Positions 1 through 6,411 of a stretch of DNA of 6,703 nt are shown here, one piece after another. This DNA comes from JBBIRM01 sp037441765. GTDB taxonomy: Bacteria > Desulfobacterota > BSN033 > UBA1163. How positions within the stretch are numbered: the first letter of the stretch is position 1; the number at the start of each line of letters is the position of its first letter. The stretch is taken from positions 1 through 6,703 of the forward strand of contig JBBIRM010000158.1 in NCBI GenBank assembly GCA_037441765.1, written 5' to 3'. The notes below the pieces were generated by a model. It was not told where the DNA came from and made no database searches. It worked only from the letters and a program-made list of their open reading frames with translations. The position numbers were made by a program, and so were the translations under genes.

Positions 1-71
1 AGGCTCTTTAAACAATGAAGAAGATAATCCTTGGTATTCCAGTTTACAATGATGACGGATATATCAGTCAT
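1..71 (-). CDS. GT2 family glycosyltransferase, N-terminal 23 codons (runs off window)
   Basis: From the ATG at 71 the frame is open to the left edge. The visible residues start MTDISVIIVNWNTKDYLLHC, the hallmark N-terminal strand of GT2 (GT-A fold) enzymes of the rhamnosyltransferase-like kind, where VNWN is the nucleotide-binding loop. An in-frame TAA at 86-84 excludes a longer start. The nearest good Shine-Dalgarno, AGGAG (93-89), is 17 nt from the ATG, an unusually long spacing, so translation may be weak or coupled to the acetyltransferase that ends 35 nt upstream. Catalytic DxD and later motifs lie outside the window. The family call rests on a short but very characteristic stretch. Confidence 0.8.
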   Translation of the reverse strand, partial: MTDISVIIVNWNTKDYLLHCLKS

Positions 72-106
72 AACTAAAAAATTTTAAACTCCTAAAAATT
101 CCATTC

Positions 107-711
107 TTATCCAAACTTTTTTATAAATTCATCAATAGCCCCGCAACAAATTAATTGGACATTTTCCCTGACTTTTTGATCTGGCCAATCCCACCATTTT
201 ATCTCTAAAAGTTTCTTAATGGTCTCTTTATCAAAACGATAACGAATGATGCGTGCTGGATTTCCTGCCACAATGGCATAGGGGGGACATCCTGTGAAAC
301 AAGTGAACAGGCACCAATGACGGCACCATCTTCAATACAAACACCTGAAAGGATTGTTACTCCGTAGCCAATCCAGACATCATTTCCAATTACCACATCT
401 CCTTTGGTTGCAGGGTGTCCTTTGATCGACTTTCCCTCTTCCCACAAGTAAGGGAACGGATAGGTGCTTACCCAATCGATTCGGTGCTCGCTCCCGAGGA
501 ATATGGTCACACCCCTTGAAATAGAACAATATTTCCCTATCTTAAGAGTAGAACCTTCTTTCCAGGATATGACCCTCGGTTTCCCATAGGTATGTTCTCC
601 TATTTCATATCGCTTACCTAAAAGATCCTTGGTATAGATGATCTTCCCAGAAGACGATGAAAACCACTGTCTCAGATTCCTAATCCAACTAATCTTTTTA
701 TTCAAATTCAT
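107..711 (-). pseudogene. CatB/VatD-type hexapeptide O-acetyltransferase, single-base frameshift
   Basis: A left-handed beta-helix acetyltransferase of the xenobiotic/CatB group; in glycan loci such enzymes transfer acetyl from acetyl-CoA to a sugar hydroxyl in the cytosol. H76 in GSEHRIDWVSTYPF matches the family's catalytic histidine, and GNDVWIGYGVTILSG (109-123) with GAVIGACSLVSQDVPP (129-144) gives the hexapeptide rungs. After P143 the frame slips at a run of six C on the coding strand (286-281) and would stop near 205 with an unrelated tail. Reading as if the run had seven C restores YAIVAGNPARIIRYRFD, the family's typical C-terminus, and continues uninterrupted for 57 codons to TAA at 109-107, giving about 201 residues. 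The ATG at 711 has AGGGG 7 nt upstream; an adjacent in-frame TTG at 714 is less likely. The one-base gap could be a true mutation, phase variation or a sequencing error. The downstream half is well conserved, so any lesion is recent. Confidence 0.88.
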
Positions 712-730
712 CAAACTTCCCCTTGGGTTT

Positions 731-1489
731 TCAACTCACCTTTTCCCCAACGATGATTAGGGTGTTGCCTCCCATAATAATCTCATTTTGTATGGTTTCA
801 TTCAATCTATAGTTTTTTCGTCTTTTACTGGATGCTAAAAGACCATATAGGCGAATGAGCCAGACCACTGGCAATAACCAACTCATCCTTCTTTTTGTTT
901 TATCTTTTTCTAATCTGAGGATACAGAATCCATAATGCTCCATTACAAATTTTAGAAGTGGGAAATGAATGGGGCTTAAGTGAACCATGGAGAGATCGCC
1001 CTTCCAAATCTCCCTTACGACTTCGTGTGTTGGGATTTTGGAGAATGTGCCCATGAAAAGAAAGCGAAGCCTCCGCTCAATGTTCAGATAATTAGGGGTC
1101 GATAGATAAATCCTCCCACCCTTCTTAACAATTCTTCCAAACTCCCTGATGGCATTATAAGGGTTCTCTAAATGCTCAATTCCATCGAGGCAGACCACAT
1201 AATCGAAATATTCATCGGGATAGGGGAGAGAATTGTTCAGGTCTCCGATGTCCATCTTTAAATCCGCGATTGAAAAGAAAGAGGGATTGATATCGCAACA
1301 GGAAACCTCGAATCCCATCTTCCTCAGACGATCTGCCAGTATCCCCGACCCTGTGGGAACATCCAGCACTCTTCCCCGAGGCTCTTGGCCCATCATCTCC
1401 ACGATTTTTTCATGGATCTCATTTCTCGCCAAAGAGATAGCACCAAAAGGCCATTCAAGTGGTTCTCGCTCTCTTTTTATCAGGCCCAT
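731..1489 (-). CDS. Class I SAM-dependent methyltransferase, MT-B
   Basis: A 252-residue methyltransferase. Motif I is RVLDVPTGSGILADRL (40-55), near the canonical form, with Pro in place of the first Gly. The strand-2 acidic residue is D66 (SCCDINPSFF). The motif II region is YFDYVVCLDGIEHLENP (94-110), followed by VKKGGRIYLSTPNYLN (121-136), the usual GG strand with S-T-P-N. After residue 150 the sequence is family-specific, with HLSPIHFP near 170-177. A hydrophobic stretch WLLPVVWLIRLYGLL (204-218) flanked by basic residues could be an amphipathic membrane-association helix. The start ATG has GGAGG 4 nt upstream and overlaps the kinase 3' end by 10 nt, so the two are probably coupled. It resembles neither MT-A paralogue beyond the common fold. 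The substrate is probably a surface glycan or its lipid-linked precursor, inferred from context. Confidence 0.9.
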   Translation of the reverse strand: MGLIKREREPLEWPFGAISLARNEIHEKIVEMMGQEPRGRVLDVPTGSGILADRLRKMGFEVSCCDINPSFFSIADLKMDIGDLNNSLPYPDEYFDYVVCLDGIEHLENPYNAIREFGRIVKKGGRIYLSTPNYLNIERRLRFLFMGTFSKIPTHEVVREIWKGDLSMVHLSPIHFPLLKFVMEHYGFCILRLEKDKTKRRMSWLLPVVWLIRLYGLLASSKRRKNYRLNETIQNEIIMGGNTLIIVGEKVS

Positions 1490-3099
1490 CTCTCCTCCAC
1501 CACCCCGTTGGGAGTCACATAGACAATTCCCCTATCTTTGCTTTCCTTTATAAGACGTGTAATCCAGTTTTTATCATCGGATCTTAGAATAGGATTGGAC
1601 CGAACATATTCCTTTAAAAATCTCAGACGATCTGTCTTTGTAATCGTCCTGGGTATGGAGGTGTTAAGTTGGAGAAAATTTTTGAATACCTCTTTCTCCT
1701 TAACCTTTCGGTCTAGCCTCACATCCTCAAGATCAAGAAGATGAAAATTCCAGGCGGTCTCTTTTTTTGAGACGAAAATGTTACAGGCCTTCATATCTCG
1801 ATGGTAAATGTTCATCTGGTGAAAACGAGAAAGCCACTCAGCAAAGGTCTTAATAAATAGCCTCTTTTCCCAAATCCCTTGAAATCCATTAAATAAAAAA
1901 CGGTCAAGTTCCTGACCTTTCTCCAGTGCCTCCATCAGGAAGAAACTCCTCCTCCATCCCAAAAGGCCCCTCTCTTCTGCGAGACCTAAGGGTTTCAAGA
2001 CAGCCATTCCCCTAACCATCAAGCCATTTCCATTCACCCAGGCCTTCATCCCTTTTGAATGACGAAAAAATTCTTTAACCTGACTCCAGAAACTCGCAGG
2101 TCGGAATTCCTTTACAATGACTCCGCAACCCTTTTCCCTCAGAATGGATATCACTACCCCTGAACCCTTTTTCAACAACCCATTTGACTTCTCTTCTGAT
2201 ATGTGCCGATGTCCTTCGATCTTGTTTTTTAGAAGGTCTAAAGGAAAGTCCCTTCGATGATAATAGATGATATCACCCTCCTTCTGGACTGAAAAATCAG
2301 TGCTCTCTTTGAAACATCGCCTGGTTCGACTTTTATACTGTCGATGTCGGAGACAGAGCATCATCGATAGGATTCTCTGGAACATCTCCTTCTCTTTCTG
2401 AGCGTTAATCGACTCTTCCCCAAAATATCTTCTAAAAAAAGTTAAAAAATCCTTCTCCTCCCATTGTGATCTTAAGGAATGAAACCATTGGGCCAGATTC
2501 CACAATCTCTTATCCAAAGTAAGAGAGGAAAGAATCTTAGCCCGATGTAAATCGGTGAGGAAAAAGTCCTCTCCATTCCATAAAAAGTTACCTGCGTGAA
2601 GGTCTTTATGAAACAAACCCGCATTATGAAACCTTCTCACCGCTTTGGCCAAAGACTCAATTGGGATATTCTCTTTCGATTTAATAAGATCAATCAAAGA
2701 GACCCCTGATCCCACTGCTTCTGAAAAGTAATAACTCTCCTGGACCCATCTTCTATGTACTCTCTCCAACCATCCTAAGGGTTTGGGAATGGATAAACCC
2801 TTCTTATGCAACTGGTGGGCAATAAACCATTCCTTCCTCCCCTTAGATGGGAGAACGAAATATTTTAAAGCCTCTAACCACCCTTTGGTCTTATCCATCT
2901 TTAAAAAAATCCTTTTATGAGAAGGAATAGTGAAGATCCCTGCCCAGCGGTACCTTGAGTCCTTTATAATCTCACCACTGTTCTGTTGCACAAAAGAGAT
3001 AGGATCTTCAAAAAAAGAGGAAGGGAGAAGCTCAAAAACCTCTTCACGAAGCCATCCCTTCATCTCCCCTACAGAAATCTTTCTATAAACACTCTTCAT
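1480..3099 (-). CDS. Tandem (two-domain) Kdo/WaaP-family sugar kinase
   Basis: A 539-residue protein with two protein-kinase-like folds of the lipopolysaccharide kinase (Kdo/WaaP) family; single-domain members are roughly half this length. Domain 1 (about 45-260) has K67 (IFLKM), helix-C E90 (RKEW), catalytic FHKDLHAGN with D166 and N171, and metal-binding D183 in LTDLHR. Domain 2 (about 305-500) has a KKGSG segment near 310-314 as a possible phosphate loop, K330 (VIVKEF), YHRDMKACN with D435 and N440, and D456 in LLDLED. Its helix-C glutamate position is A353 (MKAW aligned with RKEW). Family members phosphorylate heptose or Kdo of the LPS core from ATP in the cytosol, and core phosphorylation is the expected role here. 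The ATG at 3099 is chosen over an in-frame TTG at 3117. The 3' end overlaps MT-B by 10 nt. No membrane segment is evident. The fold is certain; the phosphorylated position is not. Confidence 0.9.
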   Translation of the reverse strand: MKSVYRKISVGEMKGWLREEVFELLPSSFFEDPISFVQQNSGEIIKDSRYRWAGIFTIPSHKRIFLKMDKTKGWLEALKYFVLPSKGRKEWFIAHQLHKKGLSIPKPLGWLERVHRRWVQESYYFSEAVGSGVSLIDLIKSKENIPIESLAKAVRRFHNAGLFHKDLHAGNFLWNGEDFFLTDLHRAKILSSLTLDKRLWNLAQWFHSLRSQWEEKDFLTFFRRYFGEESINAQKEKEMFQRILSMMLCLRHRQYKSRTRRCFKESTDFSVQKEGDIIYYHRRDFPLDLLKNKIEGHRHISEEKSNGLLKKGSGVVISILREKGCGVIVKEFRPASFWSQVKEFFRHSKGMKAWVNGNGLMVRGMAVLKPLGLAEERGLLGWRRSFFLMEALEKGQELDRFLFNGFQGIWEKRLFIKTFAEWLSRFHQMNIYHRDMKACNIFVSKKETAWNFHLLDLEDVRLDRKVKEKEVFKNFLQLNTSIPRTITKTDRLRFLKEYVRSNPILRSDDKNWITRLIKESKDRGIVYVTPNGVVEERWA

Positions 3100-3111
3100 A
3101 TTATAGTCCTT
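3100..3111 (-). promoter_or_regulatory. Ribosome-binding site that decides the kinase start
   Basis: AAGGA (3111-3107) stands 7 nt before the ATG at 3099. The in-frame TTG at 3117 has no comparable site and lies inside the palindrome, so the shorter ATG start is preferred. Confidence 0.6.
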
Positions 3112-3113
3112 AT

Positions 3114-3131
3114 GCAAGCCTGAAGGCTTGC
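3114..3131 (-). repeat. Perfect 8-bp palindrome in the MT-A2/kinase gap
   Basis: GCAAGCCT (3114-3121) and AGGCTTGC (3124-3131) are perfect inverted repeats around two bases. In RNA this would form a 7-bp GC-rich stem with a TTCA loop. On the transcribed strand it lies 5 nt after the MT-A2 stop and just upstream of the kinase AAGGA. No T-run follows, so it does not look like a standard intrinsic terminator. It could stabilise or process the mRNA, tune kinase translation, or be a small dispersed repeat; one copy is visible here. Confidence 0.6.
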
Positions 3132-3136
3132 CCTAC

Positions 3137-3724
3137 TTATGGGAAAAGGCGTTTCATCCTACGCCTCAATCTCATCCATAAACGGTCATCGCTCTTAACC
3201 ACCCTGATAGTAGGAAGCCTCCCCCACTCCTCTGAAGACAAAGTTTTTCTGGCAGTAACCCATACCCCTTTTGGCCTCTTAATGTCTCCTTCTAACGTGC
3301 AGTCTAAAATCTTAAACCTCCTCAAAAGCAGTTCCAGACCTTCAGGAGTAAAACGCCAGTAGTCTTTTGGGACACGATGAATTTTAAAATGCATCACAGT
3401 AGTAAGTATCAGAAGTCCATTGGGTTTTAGAACCCGATAGATTTCATCGATCGCTTTTTGAGGGTAGGGAAGATGTTCGAGGGATTCGAGGTTGAGCACA
3501 AGTCCGATGCTCTCATCGGAAATCGGCTTCATATCACAAATATCACAGACAACATCAATACAGGAGGGGTCAAAATCCTGGATGTCCTGTTTGATATAGC
3601 GCTTCCCTGGAAAGAGGGGCTGGTAGTAGTTGGGCTCCCATCCTGCACAGGTGTCAAGGATAGGTTCCTCATAAGGAAATCTTTCAATAGCCCACCTCAC
3701 ATAATCGACAATGGCCTCTCTCAA
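3137..3724 (-). CDS. Small class I SAM-dependent methyltransferase, MT-A2 (TTG start)
   Basis: A 195-residue paralogue of MT-A1. The start is TTG, supported by GAGGAG 6 nt upstream and by exact alignment with the ATG start of MT-A1. An ATG just upstream is out of frame and meets a stop after five codons. Motif I is PILDTCAGWEPN (21-32), the acidic loop YIKQDIQD (43-50), followed by VVCDICDM (58-65), SIGLVLNLESLEH, VLKPNGLLILTTV and KDYWRFTPEG. C26, C55, C60 and C63 match MT-A1 residue for residue, whereas C25 does not. The C-terminal tail (after about residue 160) is basic and unlike that of MT-A1. It follows GT-b with overlapping stop and ribosome-binding site and precedes the kinase by 37 nt. 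It is likely a methyltransferase of the same reaction type on a second acceptor, possibly the product of GT-b; that pairing is inferred from gene order only. Confidence 0.87.
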   Translation of the reverse strand: MREAIVDYVRWAIERFPYEEPILDTCAGWEPNYYQPLFPGKRYIKQDIQDFDPSCIDVVCDICDMKPISDESIGLVLNLESLEHLPYPQKAIDEIYRVLKPNGLLILTTVMHFKIHRVPKDYWRFTPEGLELLLRRFKILDCTLEGDIKRPKGVWVTARKTLSSEEWGRLPTIRVVKSDDRLWMRLRRRMKRLFP

Positions 3725-3734
3725 GAAAAACTCC

Positions 3735-4733
3735 TCATCTCTCTTTTCCTGCCACCCGCTTTAGAATGGATAATAAACGGGGAGCACAGGTCTGAAGGGT
3801 ATACCTATTTAAGACCCTTCTTCTCCCTTCTACCCCCATCTTTTCCCGTAGTGCAGGACCCTTAATGAGGATTGAAAGCTTCTCCTCCCACTCCTCAGGG
3901 CTCATTGCATAAAACCCATTTACTCCATCTTCCACCAGATCGCGATTGATTCCCACTGGAGTACAAACCACTGGAACACCTACCCCTTGATATTGAATGA
4001 TCTTAAGTCCACACTTTCCCCAGGACCAAGGGTCATCAACCAGAGGCATCAGCCCAATGTCAAAACTTTGAAGGTCTGAAACCTCCTCTTCAGAACTCCA
4101 ATATTTTTTAATAACCTTCATCTGTTCACAATCAAAAAATACATCACAAACAATCTTCAACTCCACCCAGGGATATTTTTTAGCCAAATTTTTAAAAATA
4201 GGCTTCATCTTCTCCAGGTAATGGATGGAACCATGATCTCCAATCCACCCAATGGTCACTCTCCCCTTTTCCACAGGGTATCTTTTTAAATGATACTTCT
4301 CCTCATCTATCGAAGTAGGGATCACCTCTACATTGGAGTGAATTGGAAGAACCTGGCTTTTCAAAAATTCATTTCCTGCAATCACAAAATCAGAGGCCTT
4401 GATCATCTGAACAAACCTTCTCCGCCGAGTCTTAGAGATGGGGCTTTTAGCCTTTGAATTTCTATACATGACCGAATCATCAAAATCGTAAACGATTCTT
4501 TTAGCCCTTTTCCTAAGTAGCGCAAGCCTTGGTTGATTGAAACGCTTCCTCTGAAGAAAGACAATATCGTATTGAGGGAGAGTTGCAAAAAATTGGATGT
4601 TCTCTTTTAATGTCCTCGGATAAAGGTTAACAGTAGCCTCTACGCCATTTGATTCTAGATAGGGTAGATACTGAAGCACCCGGTATCGGCTTGCTGCAAC
4701 CTGAAATCCCTGAATAAGAAAAAGAACTTTCAT
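3735..4733 (-). CDS. GT4-like (GT-B fold) glycosyltransferase, GT-b
   Basis: A 332-residue paralogue of GT-a, collinear along its whole length and by eye somewhat under half identical. Shared blocks are YDFDDSVMYR (82-91), AGNEFLK (119-125), PTSID (139-143), GWIGDHG (162-168), FDIGLMPL (224-231), GKCGLKIIQY (239-248) and GVPVVCTPVGIN (252-263). Q247 occupies the usual glutamate position, as in GT-a. Differences concentrate in the N-terminal acceptor half and around residues 195-215, which fits a shared donor type with different acceptor sites; that is inference. The start is ATG, with AGGGA 7 nt upstream inside the 10-nt gap after GT-a and a second AAGGAG 14 nt upstream. The TGA stop lies inside the Shine-Dalgarno of MT-A2. 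No signal peptide or membrane helix was seen; it probably works at the cytosolic membrane face in core or O-chain assembly. Confidence 0.93.
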   Translation of the reverse strand: MKVLFLIQGFQVAASRYRVLQYLPYLESNGVEATVNLYPRTLKENIQFFATLPQYDIVFLQRKRFNQPRLALLRKRAKRIVYDFDDSVMYRNSKAKSPISKTRRRRFVQMIKASDFVIAGNEFLKSQVLPIHSNVEVIPTSIDEEKYHLKRYPVEKGRVTIGWIGDHGSIHYLEKMKPIFKNLAKKYPWVELKIVCDVFFDCEQMKVIKKYWSSEEEVSDLQSFDIGLMPLVDDPWSWGKCGLKIIQYQGVGVPVVCTPVGINRDLVEDGVNGFYAMSPEEWEEKLSILIKGPALREKMGVEGRRRVLNRYTLQTCAPRLLSILKRVAGKER

Positions 4734-4743
4734 TAAAAAATCC

Positions 4744-5772
4744 CTATCTCCTTACCCTTTTGCTCTTTGAGGGAGAACCTTGACGAAAAACCTGTTGAAG
4801 AACATTTAAAAACGTCTCTGAGGTGACTGTTAGACAATAGCCTTTCTCAACCGTTCGTATCCCATTTTCTCCCATCTTTCTTCTCAATGATTGATCCTGG
4901 ATGAGGGAGGAGAGTCGTTCTACCCATTCCTCCTCCGTAGTTGCCCAAAAACCATTCTCCCCATCTTTGACAATGTCCTGGTTTATGCCAACAGGGCTAC
5001 AGACCACTGGCACACCCACACTGAGATACTGGATGATCTTCAATCCACACTTCCCCCTCGTCCATAAATCATCATTTAGAGGCATGAGGCCAATGTCAAA
5101 GGAGATCAGGTCTTCATTCTCGTCTTCCAATCTCCATGGTTTGTTCAGGACAGGGATGAAAGTGGACCCATAAGAATCGTTACTCACAATTTTAAGTTTA
5201 ACATGGGGGAATTTTTGAGAAATTATTTTAAATACGGGCTCCAATTTTTTAAGATATTTTAAATTCCCTTTTGTCCCGATCCAGCCGAGAATAATCTCAG
5301 AAGATTCCTTCACCTCTTTCTTCCTTGGGTAGAGGCTCATATCAATGGAGGTAGGGATGAGAATAACCTCTTTTTGAGGATCGACCTTAAGGACTTCGTT
5401 TTTGAGAAACTGATTTCCCACAATCACTGCATCGCTCCATTTGACCATCCATTGGAATTTAATCCTTCGTGAAAAAGAATGAGGGTTAGGGGAACTGGAG
5501 GAACGGTACATGATGGCATCATCAATATCAAATATAATTTTAGGGGCTTTTCTCCTTATCAAATAAAATTCAGGGGGAGGAAGTAACCTCCTCTGAATAC
5601 ATGTGATATCAAAATGGGGAAGTTGTCTATAGATTGAAAGGCGCTGTCTCCATGACCCGAAGATGGGTTGCCACTTTGGCTCCACCTGATGTTTTCTAAG
5701 AAAGGGGAAATACTGCTCAACCCTAAATCGGTGCCCCTGATCACTATAGTGGGTTAGGAAGATAACTTTCAT
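4744..5772 (-). CDS. GT4-like (GT-B fold) glycosyltransferase, GT-a
   Basis: A 342-residue protein, slightly short for the GT4 family. The ATG at 5772 is preferred over the TTG one codon upstream because TGATG overlaps the previous stop. The N-terminal Rossmann half starts MKVIFLTHYSDQGHRFRV, and FDIDDAIMYR lies at 81-90. VGNQFLK (118-124) and PTSID (140-144) lead into the C-terminal donor half. That half carries GWIGTKGN (163-170), FDIGLMPL (225-232), GKCGLKIIQY (240-249) and GVPVVCSPVGIN (253-264), the Glyco_trans_1_4 signature. The position usually occupied by the second glutamate of the E-x7-E motif is Q248. There is no signal peptide or membrane segment, so it should act at the cytosolic face of the inner membrane, moving a nucleotide-sugar residue onto a lipid-linked or core acceptor. 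GT-b follows 10 nt downstream and is a clear paralogue. The family call is firm; donor and acceptor are unknown. Confidence 0.93.
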   Translation of the reverse strand: MKVIFLTHYSDQGHRFRVEQYFPFLRKHQVEPKWQPIFGSWRQRLSIYRQLPHFDITCIQRRLLPPPEFYLIRRKAPKIIFDIDDAIMYRSSSSPNPHSFSRRIKFQWMVKWSDAVIVGNQFLKNEVLKVDPQKEVILIPTSIDMSLYPRKKEVKESSEIILGWIGTKGNLKYLKKLEPVFKIISQKFPHVKLKIVSNDSYGSTFIPVLNKPWRLEDENEDLISFDIGLMPLNDDLWTRGKCGLKIIQYLSVGVPVVCSPVGINQDIVKDGENGFWATTEEEWVERLSSLIQDQSLRRKMGENGIRTVEKGYCLTVTSETFLNVLQQVFRQGSPSKSKRVRR

Positions 5773-6401
5773 CAATCGTATCTCGGTCGACTTTTATGAA
5801 TGTATCTTAATTCAACCCTAAATTTTTTTAGAAATTTATTCAGAGTTTTATAACGATCCTGCCTTGGAGCCTTTACAACATTATATTTAGTAGAATTCTC
5901 CCTCTCCAACTCTGAAGTAACTTTTTGACAAGTGACCCAGATTCCCAATGGGAATGAGGGTTCACCCTCCAAGGTGAAGTCAAGTATCTTATATTTACTC
6001 AATAAAAGTTTAATCCCATCTGGGCAGAATCTCCAATAGTCCTTTGGGCATGGATGGATTCCCATGGCCATAACTGTCGTGAGGATCAATATTCCATTAG
6101 GTTTAAGAACTCGAAAGATCTCGTCTAATGCCTTTTGTGGATGTTCAATGTGTTCTAAAGACTCAAGGAGAAGCACTAAACCAATACTATCATCTTCAAC
6201 GGGGGCCATATGGCATATATCACATATGATATCGATGCAGGGAGGATTATAGTCTTGAATATCCTGTTTAATATATTTCATATTGGGGAAAAGGGGTTGA
6301 TATAAATTCGGCTCCCACCCTGCACAGCAGTCCAATATGGGCTCTTCAAATCGGTACTTGGAGATCATCTCCTTCACATAATTATATACGGGTTGTCTCA
6401 T
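5772..6401 (-). CDS. Small class I SAM-dependent methyltransferase, MT-A1
   Basis: A 209-residue methyltransferase. I chose the ATG at 6401 because AAGGAG lies 6 nt upstream and because its paralogue MT-A2 begins at the same point (MRQPVYNYV against MREAIVDYV). The longer frame from 6452 would overlap the upstream gene by 41 nt. Residues 21-32 hold a divergent motif I (PILDCCAGWEPN) in which D24 and G28 replace the usual DxGxGxG pattern. YIKQDIQD (43-50) supplies the acidic end of strand 2. Then come a motif II region with SIGLVLLLESLEH, a VLKPNGILILTTV strand, and KDYWRFCPDG, which recurs in methyltransferases of glycan clusters. Cysteines 26, 55, 60 and 63 are shared with MT-A2. By hand count the paralogues agree at about 104 of 160 aligned residues. 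Its TGA stop shares one base with the ATG of GT-a (TGATG). Probably a cytosolic methyltransferase acting on a glycan or a small precursor; the substrate cannot be read from the sequence. Confidence 0.88.
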   Translation of the reverse strand: MRQPVYNYVKEMISKYRFEEPILDCCAGWEPNLYQPLFPNMKYIKQDIQDYNPPCIDIICDICHMAPVEDDSIGLVLLLESLEHIEHPQKALDEIFRVLKPNGILILTTVMAMGIHPCPKDYWRFCPDGIKLLLSKYKILDFTLEGEPSFPLGIWVTCQKVTSELERENSTKYNVVKAPRQDRYKTLNKFLKKFRVELRYIHKSRPRYD

Positions 6402-6411
6402 CAAAGGCTCC

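Noticed and set aside
15..77. A plus-strand 20-codon ORF reading MKKIILGIPVYNDD, which looks like the start of a truncated GT2 gene.
   Set aside because: It is the antisense of the minus-strand GT2 start (VIIVNWN), which is co-directional with the operon and open to the window edge. The plus frame stops after 20 codons with no homologous continuation in any frame.
72..106. AT-rich gap before the GT2 gene, considered as a terminator or promoter.
   Set aside because: There is no stable GC stem followed by a T-run, and no convincing -35/-10 pair. It has only a near-duplicate of AATTTTTAG, which is unremarkable in such AT-rich sequence.
1233..1553. Plus-strand open frame of about 106 codons.
   Set aside because: It lies antisense to MT-B and the kinase 3' end, has a low-complexity, Ser/Pro/Arg-rich composition, and shows no domain motif or ribosome-binding site worth noting.
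3458..3865. Plus-strand open frame of about 135 codons.
   Set aside because: It is antisense across the junction of two well-supported genes (MT-A2 and GT-b), with no recognisable motif; the minus-strand frames carry clear family signatures.
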